NCBI GenBank assembly: GCA_030916575.1
Contig: JAUPWJ010000065.1
Coordinates: 1 to 13,057, forward strand
From: Patescibacteria group bacterium
Lineage (GTDB): Bacteria; Patescibacteriota; Minisyncoccia; Phycocordibacterales; UBA9973
Direction of reading: 5' to 3'
DNA: 13,057 bases
The translations under genes and the position numbers were made by a program. Position 1 is the first letter of the stretch, and each line of letters starts with the position of its first letter. The notes beneath the pieces are model-generated. The model made no database searches and was not told where the DNA came from. It saw only the letters and a list, made by a program, of their open reading frames with translations. Shown here one piece after another: positions 6,029 through 13,057 of this stretch.

Positions 6029-7918
6029 ATGCATCCTGGTATACAATCTTGGAAGAATTTAGTCATCTATGCTTTTAATGCTTTTTCAATTCCACTTTTA
6101 GTTAAAACTCTTTTTGCTCCATGGGAGAGAGATACTGCTAAGGGCTCTAAGTTTGATTTAATGGAAAAAGTTGTTTTTGCAATTTTTTCTAGAGTCTTGG
6201 GTTTTGTTTTTCGTGTTGTATTTATATCTTTTGGTCTTGTTTTTACAACTTTAGTTATTTTAACTTTTCCGTTTTTCTTTTTAGTGCCGGTGAAAATAAG
6301 TCGTGAATCACTTTCCAAATGGCCTAGTTTTGGAGCTTTTTTGTCTTATGGCGATACTTTCTCCTTAAATGCTCATAGTCGTGATGTTATGAGTTCTTCG
6401 TCGCTAGAGATTTTAGGAAAAGAAAAGGCACTTCGTATGATAGAGCGAGCACTATCTAAAAATATAAATCACAATGTTCTTTTAGTCGGGGAGACTGGTG
6501 TAGGTAAGTCTGTCATCATAGCGCTCTTAGGTAGACTTGGGCAGTCTGGATTATCTTTCGCCGGAATTCATAATCATAGAGTGGTGGAATTAAATCTTGA
6601 AAACATGTCTTTAGAAGATTTTGAAAAAAGTATGCAAGAAGCAAAACATGCTGGGAATGTAATAGTGGTAATTGAAAATGTGCATTCTTACGAAGCTCTT
6701 TATGAAAGAATGGAACATTATTTAGGTTCACGAGAGCTTGCCATAATAGCTACAACTGATTTTTCAAATTATGATCAAGTCTTGAAAGCTCATCCAGAAT
6801 TTCTTACTAAGTTTGAGAAAGTTGATGTCTTACCTCCAAATAAAGATGAGACAATAGAGATAATAAAAAATAATGCATTTTCAAATCAAATAAAGATTAG
6901 TAAAGATGCTATTTTAGAAATCGTAAACCTCTCTGATAGATATATTGGCAATCAACCTCAACCATTAAAGTCTTTATTGATTTTAGAAGAGTTAAGAGCA
7001 CTCGGTAGACCAATCGTAATAGAAGATGTGCGCCAAGTTATATCTGATAAAACAAATATACCTATAGGTTCTATTGGAGTTGATGAAATAAAAGTATTGA
7101 TGAATTTAGAAGAGACCATGAGAAGTAAAATTATTGGTCAAGATGAAGCTGTGAAAGATGTCGGGGAAGCTTTGAAGCGACTTCGTACAGGAATTTCTGA
7201 TCCAACTAAGCCTGCAGGAAGTTTCCTCTTTTTAGGTCCAACTGGTGTAGGTAAAACCTATACAGCAAAAATTTTAGCGGAGAGTTATTTTGGAAGGAAG
7301 AACGCCATGATTCGTTTTGATATGAGTGAATTTTCACAAGAAGGGACTCTTGGTCTTTTTTCTGACCGTTTAGCGGGGGTTATTGAAGAGAATCCGCTTT
7401 CCCTAGTATTCTTTGATGAGCTTGAAAAGTCTCACAGGAATATCCAGCACCTTTTGCTTCAAGTACTCGACGAAGGAAATCTAACTCGTGAAAATGGCAG
7501 AGTAGCAAGTTTTAAAGAATCTATAATTATAGCCACCTCTAACGCTGGTTCGGCTCAAATTATCGAAGATCCAGATATAGATAAAAAGACCTTAGTATAT
7601 TTCTTGATTCATGATGGCATATTTGCTCCAGAGTTTTTAAACCGTTTTAGTTCTATAGTACTTTTTAAACCACTCAAGCAAAGTGAAGTGAAAATCGTAG
7701 CAGAGCTCATTCTTGGTGAATTTGCCGAGAGACTGTTTACTGATAAAAAAATAAAATTAATTATAACTCCGGAATTAATCGATAAGATAGCTTCTGCGGG
7801 TTTTGATCCATCTTTCGGTGCGCGTCCTATCAAGCGTGCGATTGAAGAAATTGTTGAAAATAAAGTAGCGGACTATATCATGGCTGGAAATAAAGAAGGG
7901 GAGATAAAGATATTATAA
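6029..7918 (+). CDS. Membrane-anchored Clp/ClpB-like double AAA+ protein with degenerate first ATPase domain
   Basis: This 629-aa protein is a Hsp100-type AAA+ relative without the Clp N-domain. In its place, residues 1-90 contain hydrophobic segments (about 46-62 and 64-88) that should anchor it in the membrane, with the ATPase part probably cytoplasmic. D1 has Walker A GETGVGKS (154-161), but the Walker B region is VIVVIENVH (211-219), with Glu-Asn instead of Asp-Glu. A linker KTNIPIG (341-347) matches the ClpB WTGIPV region. D2 is complete for ATP use: Walker A GPTGVGKT (403-410), Walker B LVFFDELE (459-466), sensor 1 ATSNAGS (502-508), arginine finger in FLNR (536-539) and sensor 2 GAR (597-599). 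The usual D1 KYRGEF and D2 GYVG pore loops are missing, and so is an LGF/IGF-type ClpP-docking loop. It is followed after 4 bases by mltG, which suggests an envelope-related role. Confidence 0.88.
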   Translation: MHPGIQSWKNLVIYAFNAFSIPLLVKTLFAPWERDTAKGSKFDLMEKVVFAIFSRVLGFVFRVVFISFGLVFTTLVILTFPFFFLVPVKISRESLSKWPSFGAFLSYGDTFSLNAHSRDVMSSSSLEILGKEKALRMIERALSKNINHNVLLVGETGVGKSVIIALLGRLGQSGLSFAGIHNHRVVELNLENMSLEDFEKSMQEAKHAGNVIVVIENVHSYEALYERMEHYLGSRELAIIATTDFSNYDQVLKAHPEFLTKFEKVDVLPPNKDETIEIIKNNAFSNQIKISKDAILEIVNLSDRYIGNQPQPLKSLLILEELRALGRPIVIEDVRQVISDKTNIPIGSIGVDEIKVLMNLEETMRSKIIGQDEAVKDVGEALKRLRTGISDPTKPAGSFLFLGPTGVGKTYTAKILAESYFGRKNAMIRFDMSEFSQEGTLGLFSDRLAGVIEENPLSLVFFDELEKSHRNIQHLLLQVLDEGNLTRENGRVASFKESIIIATSNAGSAQIIEDPDIDKKTLVYFLIHDGIFAPEFLNRFSSIVLFKPLKQSEVKIVAELILGEFAERLFTDKKIKLIITPELIDKIASAGFDPSFGARPIKRAIEEIVENKVADYIMAGNKEGEIKIL

Positions 7919-7922
7919 CTTC

Positions 7923-8717
7923 ATGAAAAAGAAACACATTTTTATATTCATAGGCTTGTTAGGGGTTTTTATGACGGGTATCGTTGTTTTTTATCGATTA
8001 GACCCAAGCTTACTGGCTAAACTTTCTTTTTATTTAGATTTAGCAAATCCTTCTGTGAAAGTGGTGCAAGTACAGGAAGGTCTTCGGAAAGAACAAATTG
8101 CAGAAGTTGTGGGTGAAAAATTAGGTTGGGATGAAGTAGCAAAAAATGATTTTTTAAAAATTCACTTAGCTTACAATAGTGCGGACTTAGAAGGAAGATA
8201 TTTTCCAAAAACTTATTTAATAAATAAAGATGAAAAGCCCACAAATGTAAGTGCGGAGATGCTCGAAGAATCAGTGAGGCAAATTGATAAAATAGAAGAA
8301 TCAAAAAGTGCTGAAAATATAGATGAAGAAACTGCCTTAAATATTGCATCTATTATTCAGCGTGAAGCTGGAGGTAAGAGTGATATGCGTTTGATTTCTG
8401 GAATTATTTGGAACCGTATGAATATTGGAATGAAGTTGCAAATTGATGCGACGCTTCAATATGCAAAAGGGAATGAGGAAGATGGTTGGTGGAAAATGGT
8501 TCGTCCTGAAGATAAAAAAATAAAATCCGAATACAATACTTACTTACACAAAGGTCTACCACCAGGAGCTATTGCAAACCCAGGTCCTGATGCAATTTAC
8601 GCAGCATACCACCCACAAAAAACTGATTGCATGTTTTATCTACATGACAAGAAAAGAAAAATTCATTGCTCAGAAACCTACGAAGAGCATAAAAGAAAAA
8701 TAGATTTATATTATTAA
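7923..8717 (+). CDS. mltG: Endolytic murein transglycosylase MltG (YceG-like)
   Basis: MltG cleaves nascent peptidoglycan glycan strands at the outer face of the cytoplasmic membrane and sets strand length. The 264-aa protein has an N-terminal membrane anchor (5-24) and a reduced LysM-like subdomain (about 47-110, with VQEGLRKEQIAEVV). The catalytic YceG domain runs about 135-264: ASIIQREAG (142-150) holds the expected catalytic Glu at 148, then IIWNRMNIGMKLQIDAT, SEYNTY, GLPPGAIANPG (211-221) and the closing FYLHDK and ETYEEH motifs. It is shorter than E. coli MltG (about 340 aa), mostly in the N-terminal half. The start lies 4 bases after the stop of the AAA+ gene with no close ribosome binding site, which suggests translational coupling. 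It converges on the next gene with only one base between the stop codons and no visible terminator. Confidence 0.93.
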   Translation: MKKKHIFIFIGLLGVFMTGIVVFYRLDPSLLAKLSFYLDLANPSVKVVQVQEGLRKEQIAEVVGEKLGWDEVAKNDFLKIHLAYNSADLEGRYFPKTYLINKDEKPTNVSAEMLEESVRQIDKIEESKSAENIDEETALNIASIIQREAGGKSDMRLISGIIWNRMNIGMKLQIDATLQYAKGNEEDGWWKMVRPEDKKIKSEYNTYLHKGLPPGAIANPGPDAIYAAYHPQKTDCMFYLHDKKRKIHCSETYEEHKRKIDLYY

Positions 8718-8718
8718 T

Positions 8719-10245
8719 TTAAGCGAAGCCAGGGAAGAAATCTATTTTTATATTTTTATTTTTTACACCCATATCTTGTAAAGTTTTTTCAAAGGCATTT
8801 ACCATACCGTGTGGTCCTGAGATGTAAAATACTTTATCTGTATAGTTTGGAATTTCTTTTTTGATTAAATCAGCATTTATGAAACTATTTATGATAAGTG
8901 GATCAGCAGATACTTCTTTGGGGTCAGTTACAGCGTAAATTGTTTTTATACCTAGTTTATTCCAAGCTTCGTCAAAAATTTCTCTATAAGCAATGTCCGC
9001 TATCGTTTTGTTGGAATAAAGCATGGTGATATTTCTTTTTTCATTATTATCTAGCAGGTATTTAATCATACTGCGAAATGGAGTCACTCCTATTCCTCCA
9101 GCGATAAATACAAGACCTTGTTCACTTTCTTTTGGTAAGACAAAGTCTCCAGCTCGTCCTGCGCCCATTACTTCTTCACCTATAGGCATAGCTAGTAAAT
9201 GATTTTTAAAACTACTTGGCTCAGGGTAGAACTTTATCCCTAGACGCACGTCGCTTTCACTGGGGGATGAAGCAATAGTGAAATATCTACGATTTCCTCT
9301 AGTATCTGGACTTCTATGAGGCAATGTCCATTCCATGTATTCCCCTGGACGGAAAGAAAATTTACGATCATTTTCAAAAATAAAATCATAAGTATCGTTT
9401 GCGATTTTCTTTTTTTCTTTCAATTTCAAAATAAGTTTTTCTTTCGGACTTACTAAATAAGCAAAGATATTACCAATAATAAGTGCAAGCTCGGGTGTAG
9501 AATACACAGGGCCGATATGTAGTTGAGGCAAGAATAATATTCCTACAAGTCCTCCAAAAATTATTCTATGTAACTTAGATGACGGTGCAGTCAATGGCTC
9601 TGTTAGCATAATAAATGCAAAGAAAAAGAAAGCAGAATCTTTCAGTGTCCGGACTAGAGTATTTGGTACATCGGAGCCTTTGAAAATAGCGAATATGGAT
9701 ATTGCGATTAAAGCAGAGATAAAGAAACTAAAGATCATATCAAAACGACGAATTTTTCTAACAACCAAAAGTCCTCCGATTAAAACAAAAGGCAACATAT
9801 TTACCGTACCTATCCACCAAGTGGCGGATTGCCCAATAGCTAAAGCCACGAGGACCACAGCTATAGCTACAGGATTAAAAATGTGTTTTTTGTTTATTGT
9901 AAAAAGATATTTTGAAGCCACAGTCCAAACAGAAGCCCAAAAAGCCAAAGCCAAAAATTGTGAATACACACCACCTTGAGGGGGAGTAATTATGAAAAAC
10001 AATATTAAGGCTGTAATGTATATAGATTCTACATTTGTTTTTGATTTATAAACGTAAGAGAATAATAGATTTGTAATCCAAGATACGGCTAGTATGAAAA
10101 ATACTGCAGTTATGAGGTCTATAGGTGTATATGGTAAGGCTTTAATAGCAGAGAGAAAAATAGAAGCCCCTAGGAAAAATATAAGAACATATAGCACTAA
10201 TCTATACATTGTTATTTTATTTAAAAAGTTGTCTATATATTTCAT
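8719..10245 (-). CDS. NqrB/RnfD-like membrane domain fused to FAD/NAD(P)H ferredoxin-reductase-like domain
   Basis: This 508-aa fusion should carry electrons from NAD(P)H to a flavin across or within the membrane. Residues about 13-266 hold some nine transmembrane helices. HIFNPVAIAV (121-130) and LTEPLTAPSS (214-223) match conserved spots of the NqrB/RnfD family. The SGAT-type covalent-flavin motif of NqrB/RnfD was not found. The soluble C-terminal part (about 275-508) is FNR-like: FAD-binding RRYFTIAS (319-326), the nucleotide loop GGIGVTPF (383-390), YISGPHGMV (474-482) and the end IDFFPGFA. No ferredoxin domain is present, unlike NqrF. It is the last gene of a four-gene operon, starting one base after the apbE stop. 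In context it probably reduces the FMN-binding protein encoded two genes upstream. The Fre-like reduction assignment is from motifs; the membrane path is inference. Confidence 0.85.
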   Translation of the reverse strand: MKYIDNFLNKITMYRLVLYVLIFFLGASIFLSAIKALPYTPIDLITAVFFILAVSWITNLLFSYVYKSKTNVESIYITALILFFIITPPQGGVYSQFLALAFWASVWTVASKYLFTINKKHIFNPVAIAVVLVALAIGQSATWWIGTVNMLPFVLIGGLLVVRKIRRFDMIFSFFISALIAISIFAIFKGSDVPNTLVRTLKDSAFFFFAFIMLTEPLTAPSSKLHRIIFGGLVGILFLPQLHIGPVYSTPELALIIGNIFAYLVSPKEKLILKLKEKKKIANDTYDFIFENDRKFSFRPGEYMEWTLPHRSPDTRGNRRYFTIASSPSESDVRLGIKFYPEPSSFKNHLLAMPIGEEVMGAGRAGDFVLPKESEQGLVFIAGGIGVTPFRSMIKYLLDNNEKRNITMLYSNKTIADIAYREIFDEAWNKLGIKTIYAVTDPKEVSADPLIINSFINADLIKKEIPNYTDKVFYISGPHGMVNAFEKTLQDMGVKNKNIKIDFFPGFA

Positions 10246-10246
10246 T

Positions 10247-10996
10247 TTATATTTTTGTAAAGTTATTAAAACCTGTTGTCATCGTGGCTATACCATCTTT
10301 ATCTATCATATATGCTTCGTATCCTTTTAATTCTTCAATAAAGTAAATACCATTTTTACCCATAGCGAAGGCAGAGGTAGCTATCTTATCTGCTTCTAAA
10401 ATATTCGGACCAATCACACTTAAAGAAACTATATCTTCTATCTTCTCTCCTTTTTTATGTGGATTGTAAATATGTTGTCCGCGCACGTATGTTCCTGAAG
10501 TAGCTATGCCGTTGTCGCTTAAATAAACTGATTTCACTACCTCTTTTTTTTCATTAAATGGATTTTGAATACCTATAAACCAAGGAGTATTTTCATCATT
10601 TTTTCCATATGCTTGTATGTCTCCACCAGCTTCTACATAGAAATTTTTTACACCATGACTTTTTAAAATATTACTCGCATTTTGTATAGCCCAACCTTTT
10701 ACAATACCTGAAGGGTCATATATGCCCTCTGGAGTCATTATATCAAAATAGCCATGACTCATTTTTTTTGCTTCATCTGCTAGTCTAAAAATTTCTTGCA
10801 TATCATGGCTCCATTCTTCTTTTTTAATTTCGTTTCTATTTATTTTCATTATTTCGCTTGTTTTTTTGTAAGTGCTAAATTTTTCGTCTACATATTTGAA
10901 ATAATCAAAAACCTCATCAAATAATTTTTGACTGGCTTCTTTTTTTGAAATTTCAATTATTATTGGTGTTCCCATGATTATTTGTATTTGTTTCAT
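10247..10996 (-). CDS. apbE: FAD:protein FMN transferase (ApbE family)
   Basis: ApbE moves FMN from FAD onto a Thr or Ser of target proteins through a phosphoester bond, using Mg2+. The 249-aa protein shows the family signature in order: IMGTPIIIEI near the N-terminus, DEKFSTYKKTSEI (37-49), GYFDIMTP followed by DPSGIVKGWA (82-103), VEAGGDI (121-127), GIATSGTY (163-170), HIYNPHKKG (175-183) and ADKIATSAFAMG (202-213), where Asp203 and Thr207 are the expected metal ligands. No signal peptide or lipobox is present, unlike many ApbE proteins, so as read it is cytoplasmic. The gene sits between its likely substrate (FMN-binding protein, 9 bases upstream) and the reductase (1 base downstream). That order strongly suggests one flavinylation/electron-transfer operon. 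Confidence 0.93.
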   Translation of the reverse strand: MKQIQIIMGTPIIIEISKKEASQKLFDEVFDYFKYVDEKFSTYKKTSEIMKINRNEIKKEEWSHDMQEIFRLADEAKKMSHGYFDIMTPEGIYDPSGIVKGWAIQNASNILKSHGVKNFYVEAGGDIQAYGKNDENTPWFIGIQNPFNEKKEVVKSVYLSDNGIATSGTYVRGQHIYNPHKKGEKIEDIVSLSVIGPNILEADKIATSAFAMGKNGIYFIEELKGYEAYMIDKDGIATMTTGFNNFTKI

Positions 10997-11005
10997 TATC
11001 TTTCT

Positions 11006-11572
11006 TTAAACTTTTGCTTTTACAAGTGCAGAAGCGAGAGATTTGCGGAAGGCTTTGCTTGTAAATGAAGCACCAGAAACAGTATTTACATTTGAATCTT
11101 GAGCTTTTATAGCTTCACTTATAAGGTAAGGCATAGCACGATTGTTAATCTTTTGTGATGTCTGTCTGTCTTGCGGATAATCTAGAAATTGTACATCAGT
11201 AATTTTTCCTCCAGAGATGACCGCTTTTACTTGTACATAACCATAATAAGCATCAATACTGTCACCAGTATAAGTTCCATTTTTAAATTTACCTGTGTTT
11301 ACAACTACTGGAGGAGTGACTGGAGTTGGTGTCGGAGTAGGAGTAGGTTTAGGAGTTGGTGTCGGTACTGGTTTCGGTGTTGGTTTTGGATTTGCAGGGG
11401 TAGGAGTAACAGGCTCGGCAGACGGAGTGTACGTAGGCAGGGTAAGTGCTACTTGAGGCTTGTCAGGCTCGGGCGTAAGTACTACAGGTGCATCAGTATT
11501 TACAATACGGTAATTCAATGCATAGCCTGCAAAGCCAAAAACTAGTATTAAAGATAAAATTATTTTTTTCAT
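11006..11572 (-). CDS. Membrane-tethered FMN-binding-domain protein on a Pro/Thr stalk
   Basis: This 188-aa protein has an N-terminal signal/anchor (3-19), a long Pro/Thr/Lys linker (about 32-90, with many TPTPKP-type units) and a C-terminal FMN-binding domain (94-188) like those of NqrC and RnfG. The domain begins FKNGTYTGDSIDAYYG and has KAVISGGKITDVQF, then the flavin attachment motif NTVSGAS at 163-169. The usual form is D-x-x-S-G-A-T. Here Asn replaces Asp and Ser169 would be the FMN carrier instead of Thr; Ser is accepted in some family members. The stalk suits an extracytoplasmic domain reaching through the cell wall. The ribosome binding site GAGGA is built into the last codons of the upstream gene, 5 bases away. 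The adjacent apbE is the expected modifying enzyme. Confidence 0.9.
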   Translation of the reverse strand: MKKIILSLILVFGFAGYALNYRIVNTDAPVVLTPEPDKPQVALTLPTYTPSAEPVTPTPANPKPTPKPVPTPTPKPTPTPTPTPVTPPVVVNTGKFKNGTYTGDSIDAYYGYVQVKAVISGGKITDVQFLDYPQDRQTSQKINNRAMPYLISEAIKAQDSNVNTVSGASFTSKAFRKSLASALVKAKV

Positions 11573-11577
11573 ATGTT

Positions 11578-12468
11578 TTAATCCTCATCTTCTCCATCTT
11601 CGTCATCTGTATCGTTTTTGTATTTTATATTTTCTCTTATTAAATTTGTTAAAATTAATAATTTTGCTTCATTTGTCAGATTTATAGATTTTTGATAAGT
11701 ATTTACTGAATTTATATAATCCGAGGCTGTGTCAAAAACATTAGCTTCTTCTAATAACTTTTCTGCTTCAGCAAACCTAGTATCAATTTCAACTTGAACA
11801 TCAACAGGGAACTTGACCTTGTTTTTTTGATAGAGTAATTTTGCTCCATTTAAGGTCTCTTCTGCTTCTATTTGTTTTTCGTGGACGGACGCAGAAGAAA
11901 GAGGGATATTGGTATTAGCTATTGTACCGTCTTCATTTACGACTAATTCATTTTCAGTATTTTCACGATTACTTTTTATATTTACTTCGTATACCTTTAA
12001 TGTAGCCACTAATAGTTCGACTTCTTTTTTAGTATTCTCACCCACTCCTTCATTTAAAGAGAGATTAGATAAAATATTTTGATAAGCACTCAATACTGCT
12101 TCAAGACGCAACCTTAAGTCAGCTATTTCTGTTATATCTTTTTTTTCATTCACTAAATCTTTAACATTAAGCAAAAAATTCTCTGTTCTATTTTTAAGGC
12201 TTTCATTTATATTAATTCTATTTGTTTCGTTTAGTTTATTTTTCGCTACAAGCTTCTCTGCTTCTTTAAGCCTTCGCTCTATCAACCTTTCATCCCATTC
12301 TACTTGCTCTTCTTTGTTTATAGAGAAAACTCTGGCAACAGGCTCAGCTATTTTTGTCTTTAAACCATATAAAACATTACCCGGGATAGACCCTTCTGCC
12401 AAGACAAAGACCCCTATCAGTAGGGCTACAATAGGCAAAACAATCATTGTTGGCATAAATTTGACCAT
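11578..12468 (-). CDS. DUF5667-like membrane-anchored helical protein
   Basis: The 296-aa protein has one N-terminal transmembrane helix (7-24), then GSIPGNVLYGLK (26-37) and a long Glu/Lys-rich helical region. This closely resembles the DUF5667 pattern: S-x-x-P-G-(D/N)-x-L-Y-x-L-K, followed by helices such as ERRLKEAEKLVAKNK at 64-78. The rest is mostly predicted helical or coiled-coil, ending in an acidic tail (DTDDEDGEDED). The function of DUF5667 is unknown; it is common in Gram-positive and CPR surface contexts. It is the first gene of the flavin operon, 5 bases before the FMN-binding protein. A -10 box seven bases before the ATG suggests a leaderless transcript. An in-frame ATG at codon 5 is a possible later start. 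An exterior scaffold for the redox partner is conceivable but unsupported by motifs. Confidence 0.75.
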   Translation of the reverse strand: MVKFMPTMIVLPIVALLIGVFVLAEGSIPGNVLYGLKTKIAEPVARVFSINKEEQVEWDERLIERRLKEAEKLVAKNKLNETNRININESLKNRTENFLLNVKDLVNEKKDITEIADLRLRLEAVLSAYQNILSNLSLNEGVGENTKKEVELLVATLKVYEVNIKSNRENTENELVVNEDGTIANTNIPLSSASVHEKQIEAEETLNGAKLLYQKNKVKFPVDVQVEIDTRFAEAEKLLEEANVFDTASDYINSVNTYQKSINLTNEAKLLILTNLIRENIKYKNDTDDEDGEDED

Positions 12469-12474
12469 ATATTA

Positions 12475-12480
12475 ATTATA
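12475..12480 (-). promoter_or_regulatory. -10 box of a leaderless promoter for the flavin operon
   Basis: The minus strand reads TATAAT, with its last base seven bases from the A of the ATG at 12468, so transcription should start at the start codon. No good -35 hexamer is seen; a run of C (GGGGG at 12498-12502 on the plus strand) occupies that position. Confidence 0.55.
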
Positions 12481-12521
12481 TACCTATTTATAAAAAAGGG
12501 GGTAATTAAAAATAAAGATAG

Positions 12522-12527
12522 TATAAT
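12522..12527 (+). promoter_or_regulatory. -10 box of a leaderless promoter for the Nudix gene
   Basis: TATAAT lies seven bases before the A of the ATG at 12534. The -35 position (12499-12504) falls on the same G-run used by the divergent promoter. No Shine-Dalgarno sequence is possible in so short a leader. Confidence 0.55.
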
Positions 12528-12533
12528 GTTTAT

Positions 12534-13057
12534 ATGAAAGAAGAAAATAAGCGTGGACCTTTTTTATTTAAAAATCGCAATATTGTTTACGAAAGTAAAT
12601 GGACAATGTTTTATGAAGATAGTGTCATTAGGCCTGATGGTAAGGACGGCATTTGGGGTATTATGAACCCTGGAGAAGGTTCTGCAATCATAGCTTTAGA
12701 CAAAGAGCAAAATGTGTATTTAGCCCGTGGGTATATGTATGCTTTAGATACAGATATGCTGGTTTTACCAGGAGGTAGAATTGACGATGGAGAAGAACCA
12801 ATAGAATGTGCGAAAAGGGAATTAGAAGAAGAGCTTGGTTTAAAATCAGAGAAATGGGTACACCTTGGGTATTATCATATGTTGCCAGCGAGAATAGAAG
12901 ATAAAACTGATTTTTATTTAGCATTGGATGTGACAGAGCACCATGCCTCTGACCCTGATGGAGAGAATTTTACTATAGTAAAGATGCCTTTATCTAAGGC
13001 AGTTGATATGGTTATGCAAGGAGAAATACATCACTCCTTCGCCGCTCAAGCCATACT
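12534..13057 (+). CDS. Nudix hydrolase, ADP-ribose pyrophosphatase-like (3' end outside the window)
   Basis: The frame opens with ATG at 12534 and runs to the right edge without a stop, giving 174 codons plus two bases. It begins MKEENKRGPFLFKNRNIVY. Residues 81-103 form a complete Nudix box (G-x5-E-x7-REL-x-EELGL; GRIDDGEE then KRELEEELGL), preceded by LVLPGG. This pattern and the surrounding layout resemble NudF-type ADP-ribose pyrophosphatases, which split nucleoside diphosphate sugars into a nucleotide and a sugar phosphate. The exact substrate cannot be read from the sequence. The ending HHSFAAQAI resembles the closing helix of this family, so little is probably missing. The gene is divergent from the flavin operon, with 65 bases between the starts. 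Confidence 0.88.
   Translation, partial: MKEENKRGPFLFKNRNIVYESKWTMFYEDSVIRPDGKDGIWGIMNPGEGSAIIALDKEQNVYLARGYMYALDTDMLVLPGGRIDDGEEPIECAKRELEEELGLKSEKWVHLGYYHMLPARIEDKTDFYLALDVTEHHASDPDGENFTIVKMPLSKAVDMVMQGEIHHSFAAQAI

Noticed and set aside
8017..8349. Minus-strand open frame of 110 codons
   Set aside because: It lies wholly inside mltG, has no start signal and no domain, and looks like a shadow of the coding strand.
10094..10330. Plus-strand open frame across the apbE/reductase junction
   Set aside because: It overlaps two well-supported genes on the other strand and has no ribosome binding site or recognisable product.
11300..11410. Short periodic repeats resembling a CRISPR array or minisatellite
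   Set aside because: They are in frame and encode the Thr-Pro-Lys-Pro stalk of the FMN-binding protein; there are no regular spacers.

Overview
The window looks like a chromosomal piece of a small-genome, AT-rich, single-membrane bacterium of the Patescibacteria/CPR type, probably a Parcubacteria-like lineage. I infer this from gene content: a long surface protein with one C-terminal membrane anchor, a DUF5667-type protein, a membrane-tethered Clp-like AAA+ protein next to MltG, a short RNase P RNA, and compact operons. Several promoters sit so close to start codons that the mRNAs should be leaderless. All eight complete CDS end in TAA. No database search was possible, so the assignment is an inference.

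Left part (1-3160, minus strand): an operon of two related secreted surface proteins. The first is a 935-aa mosaic of Fn3-like domains, four two-cysteine Ig-like repeats and a DUF11-like domain with a membrane anchor. The second follows after 18 bases and runs off the left edge. A sigma70-type promoter lies at 3129-3157.

Middle (3189-5421, plus strand): a self-contained unit of promoter, hairpin leader, one 668-aa secreted protein and a strong terminator. The protein has a signal peptide, Ig/PKD-like domains and a C-terminal domain that looks like a Bacteroidota type IX secretion sorting signal. That is out of place in a CPR genome and is the best candidate for a recent transfer.

Centre (5511-6022): rnpB on the minus strand, with its promoter and terminator. 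Its palindromic -35 box (TTGCAA) also fits as the -35 of an opposite promoter, which would make a short terminated RNA of about 80 nt.

Right of centre (6029-8717, plus strand): a membrane-anchored Clp/ClpB-like protein with degenerate D1 ATPase motifs and no recognisable pore loops, followed after 4 bases by the endolytic transglycosylase MltG.

Right (8719-12468, minus strand): a tight four-gene operon (gaps of 5, 9 and 1 bases). It encodes a DUF5667-like membrane protein, an FMN-binding-domain protein on a Pro/Thr stalk, an ApbE flavin transferase, and a fusion of an NqrB/RnfD-like membrane domain with a ferredoxin-reductase-like FAD/NAD domain. Together these could form a minimal chain carrying electrons from NAD(P)H across the membrane to a covalently bound extracellular flavin. 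A divergent, leaderless Nudix hydrolase gene runs off the right edge.
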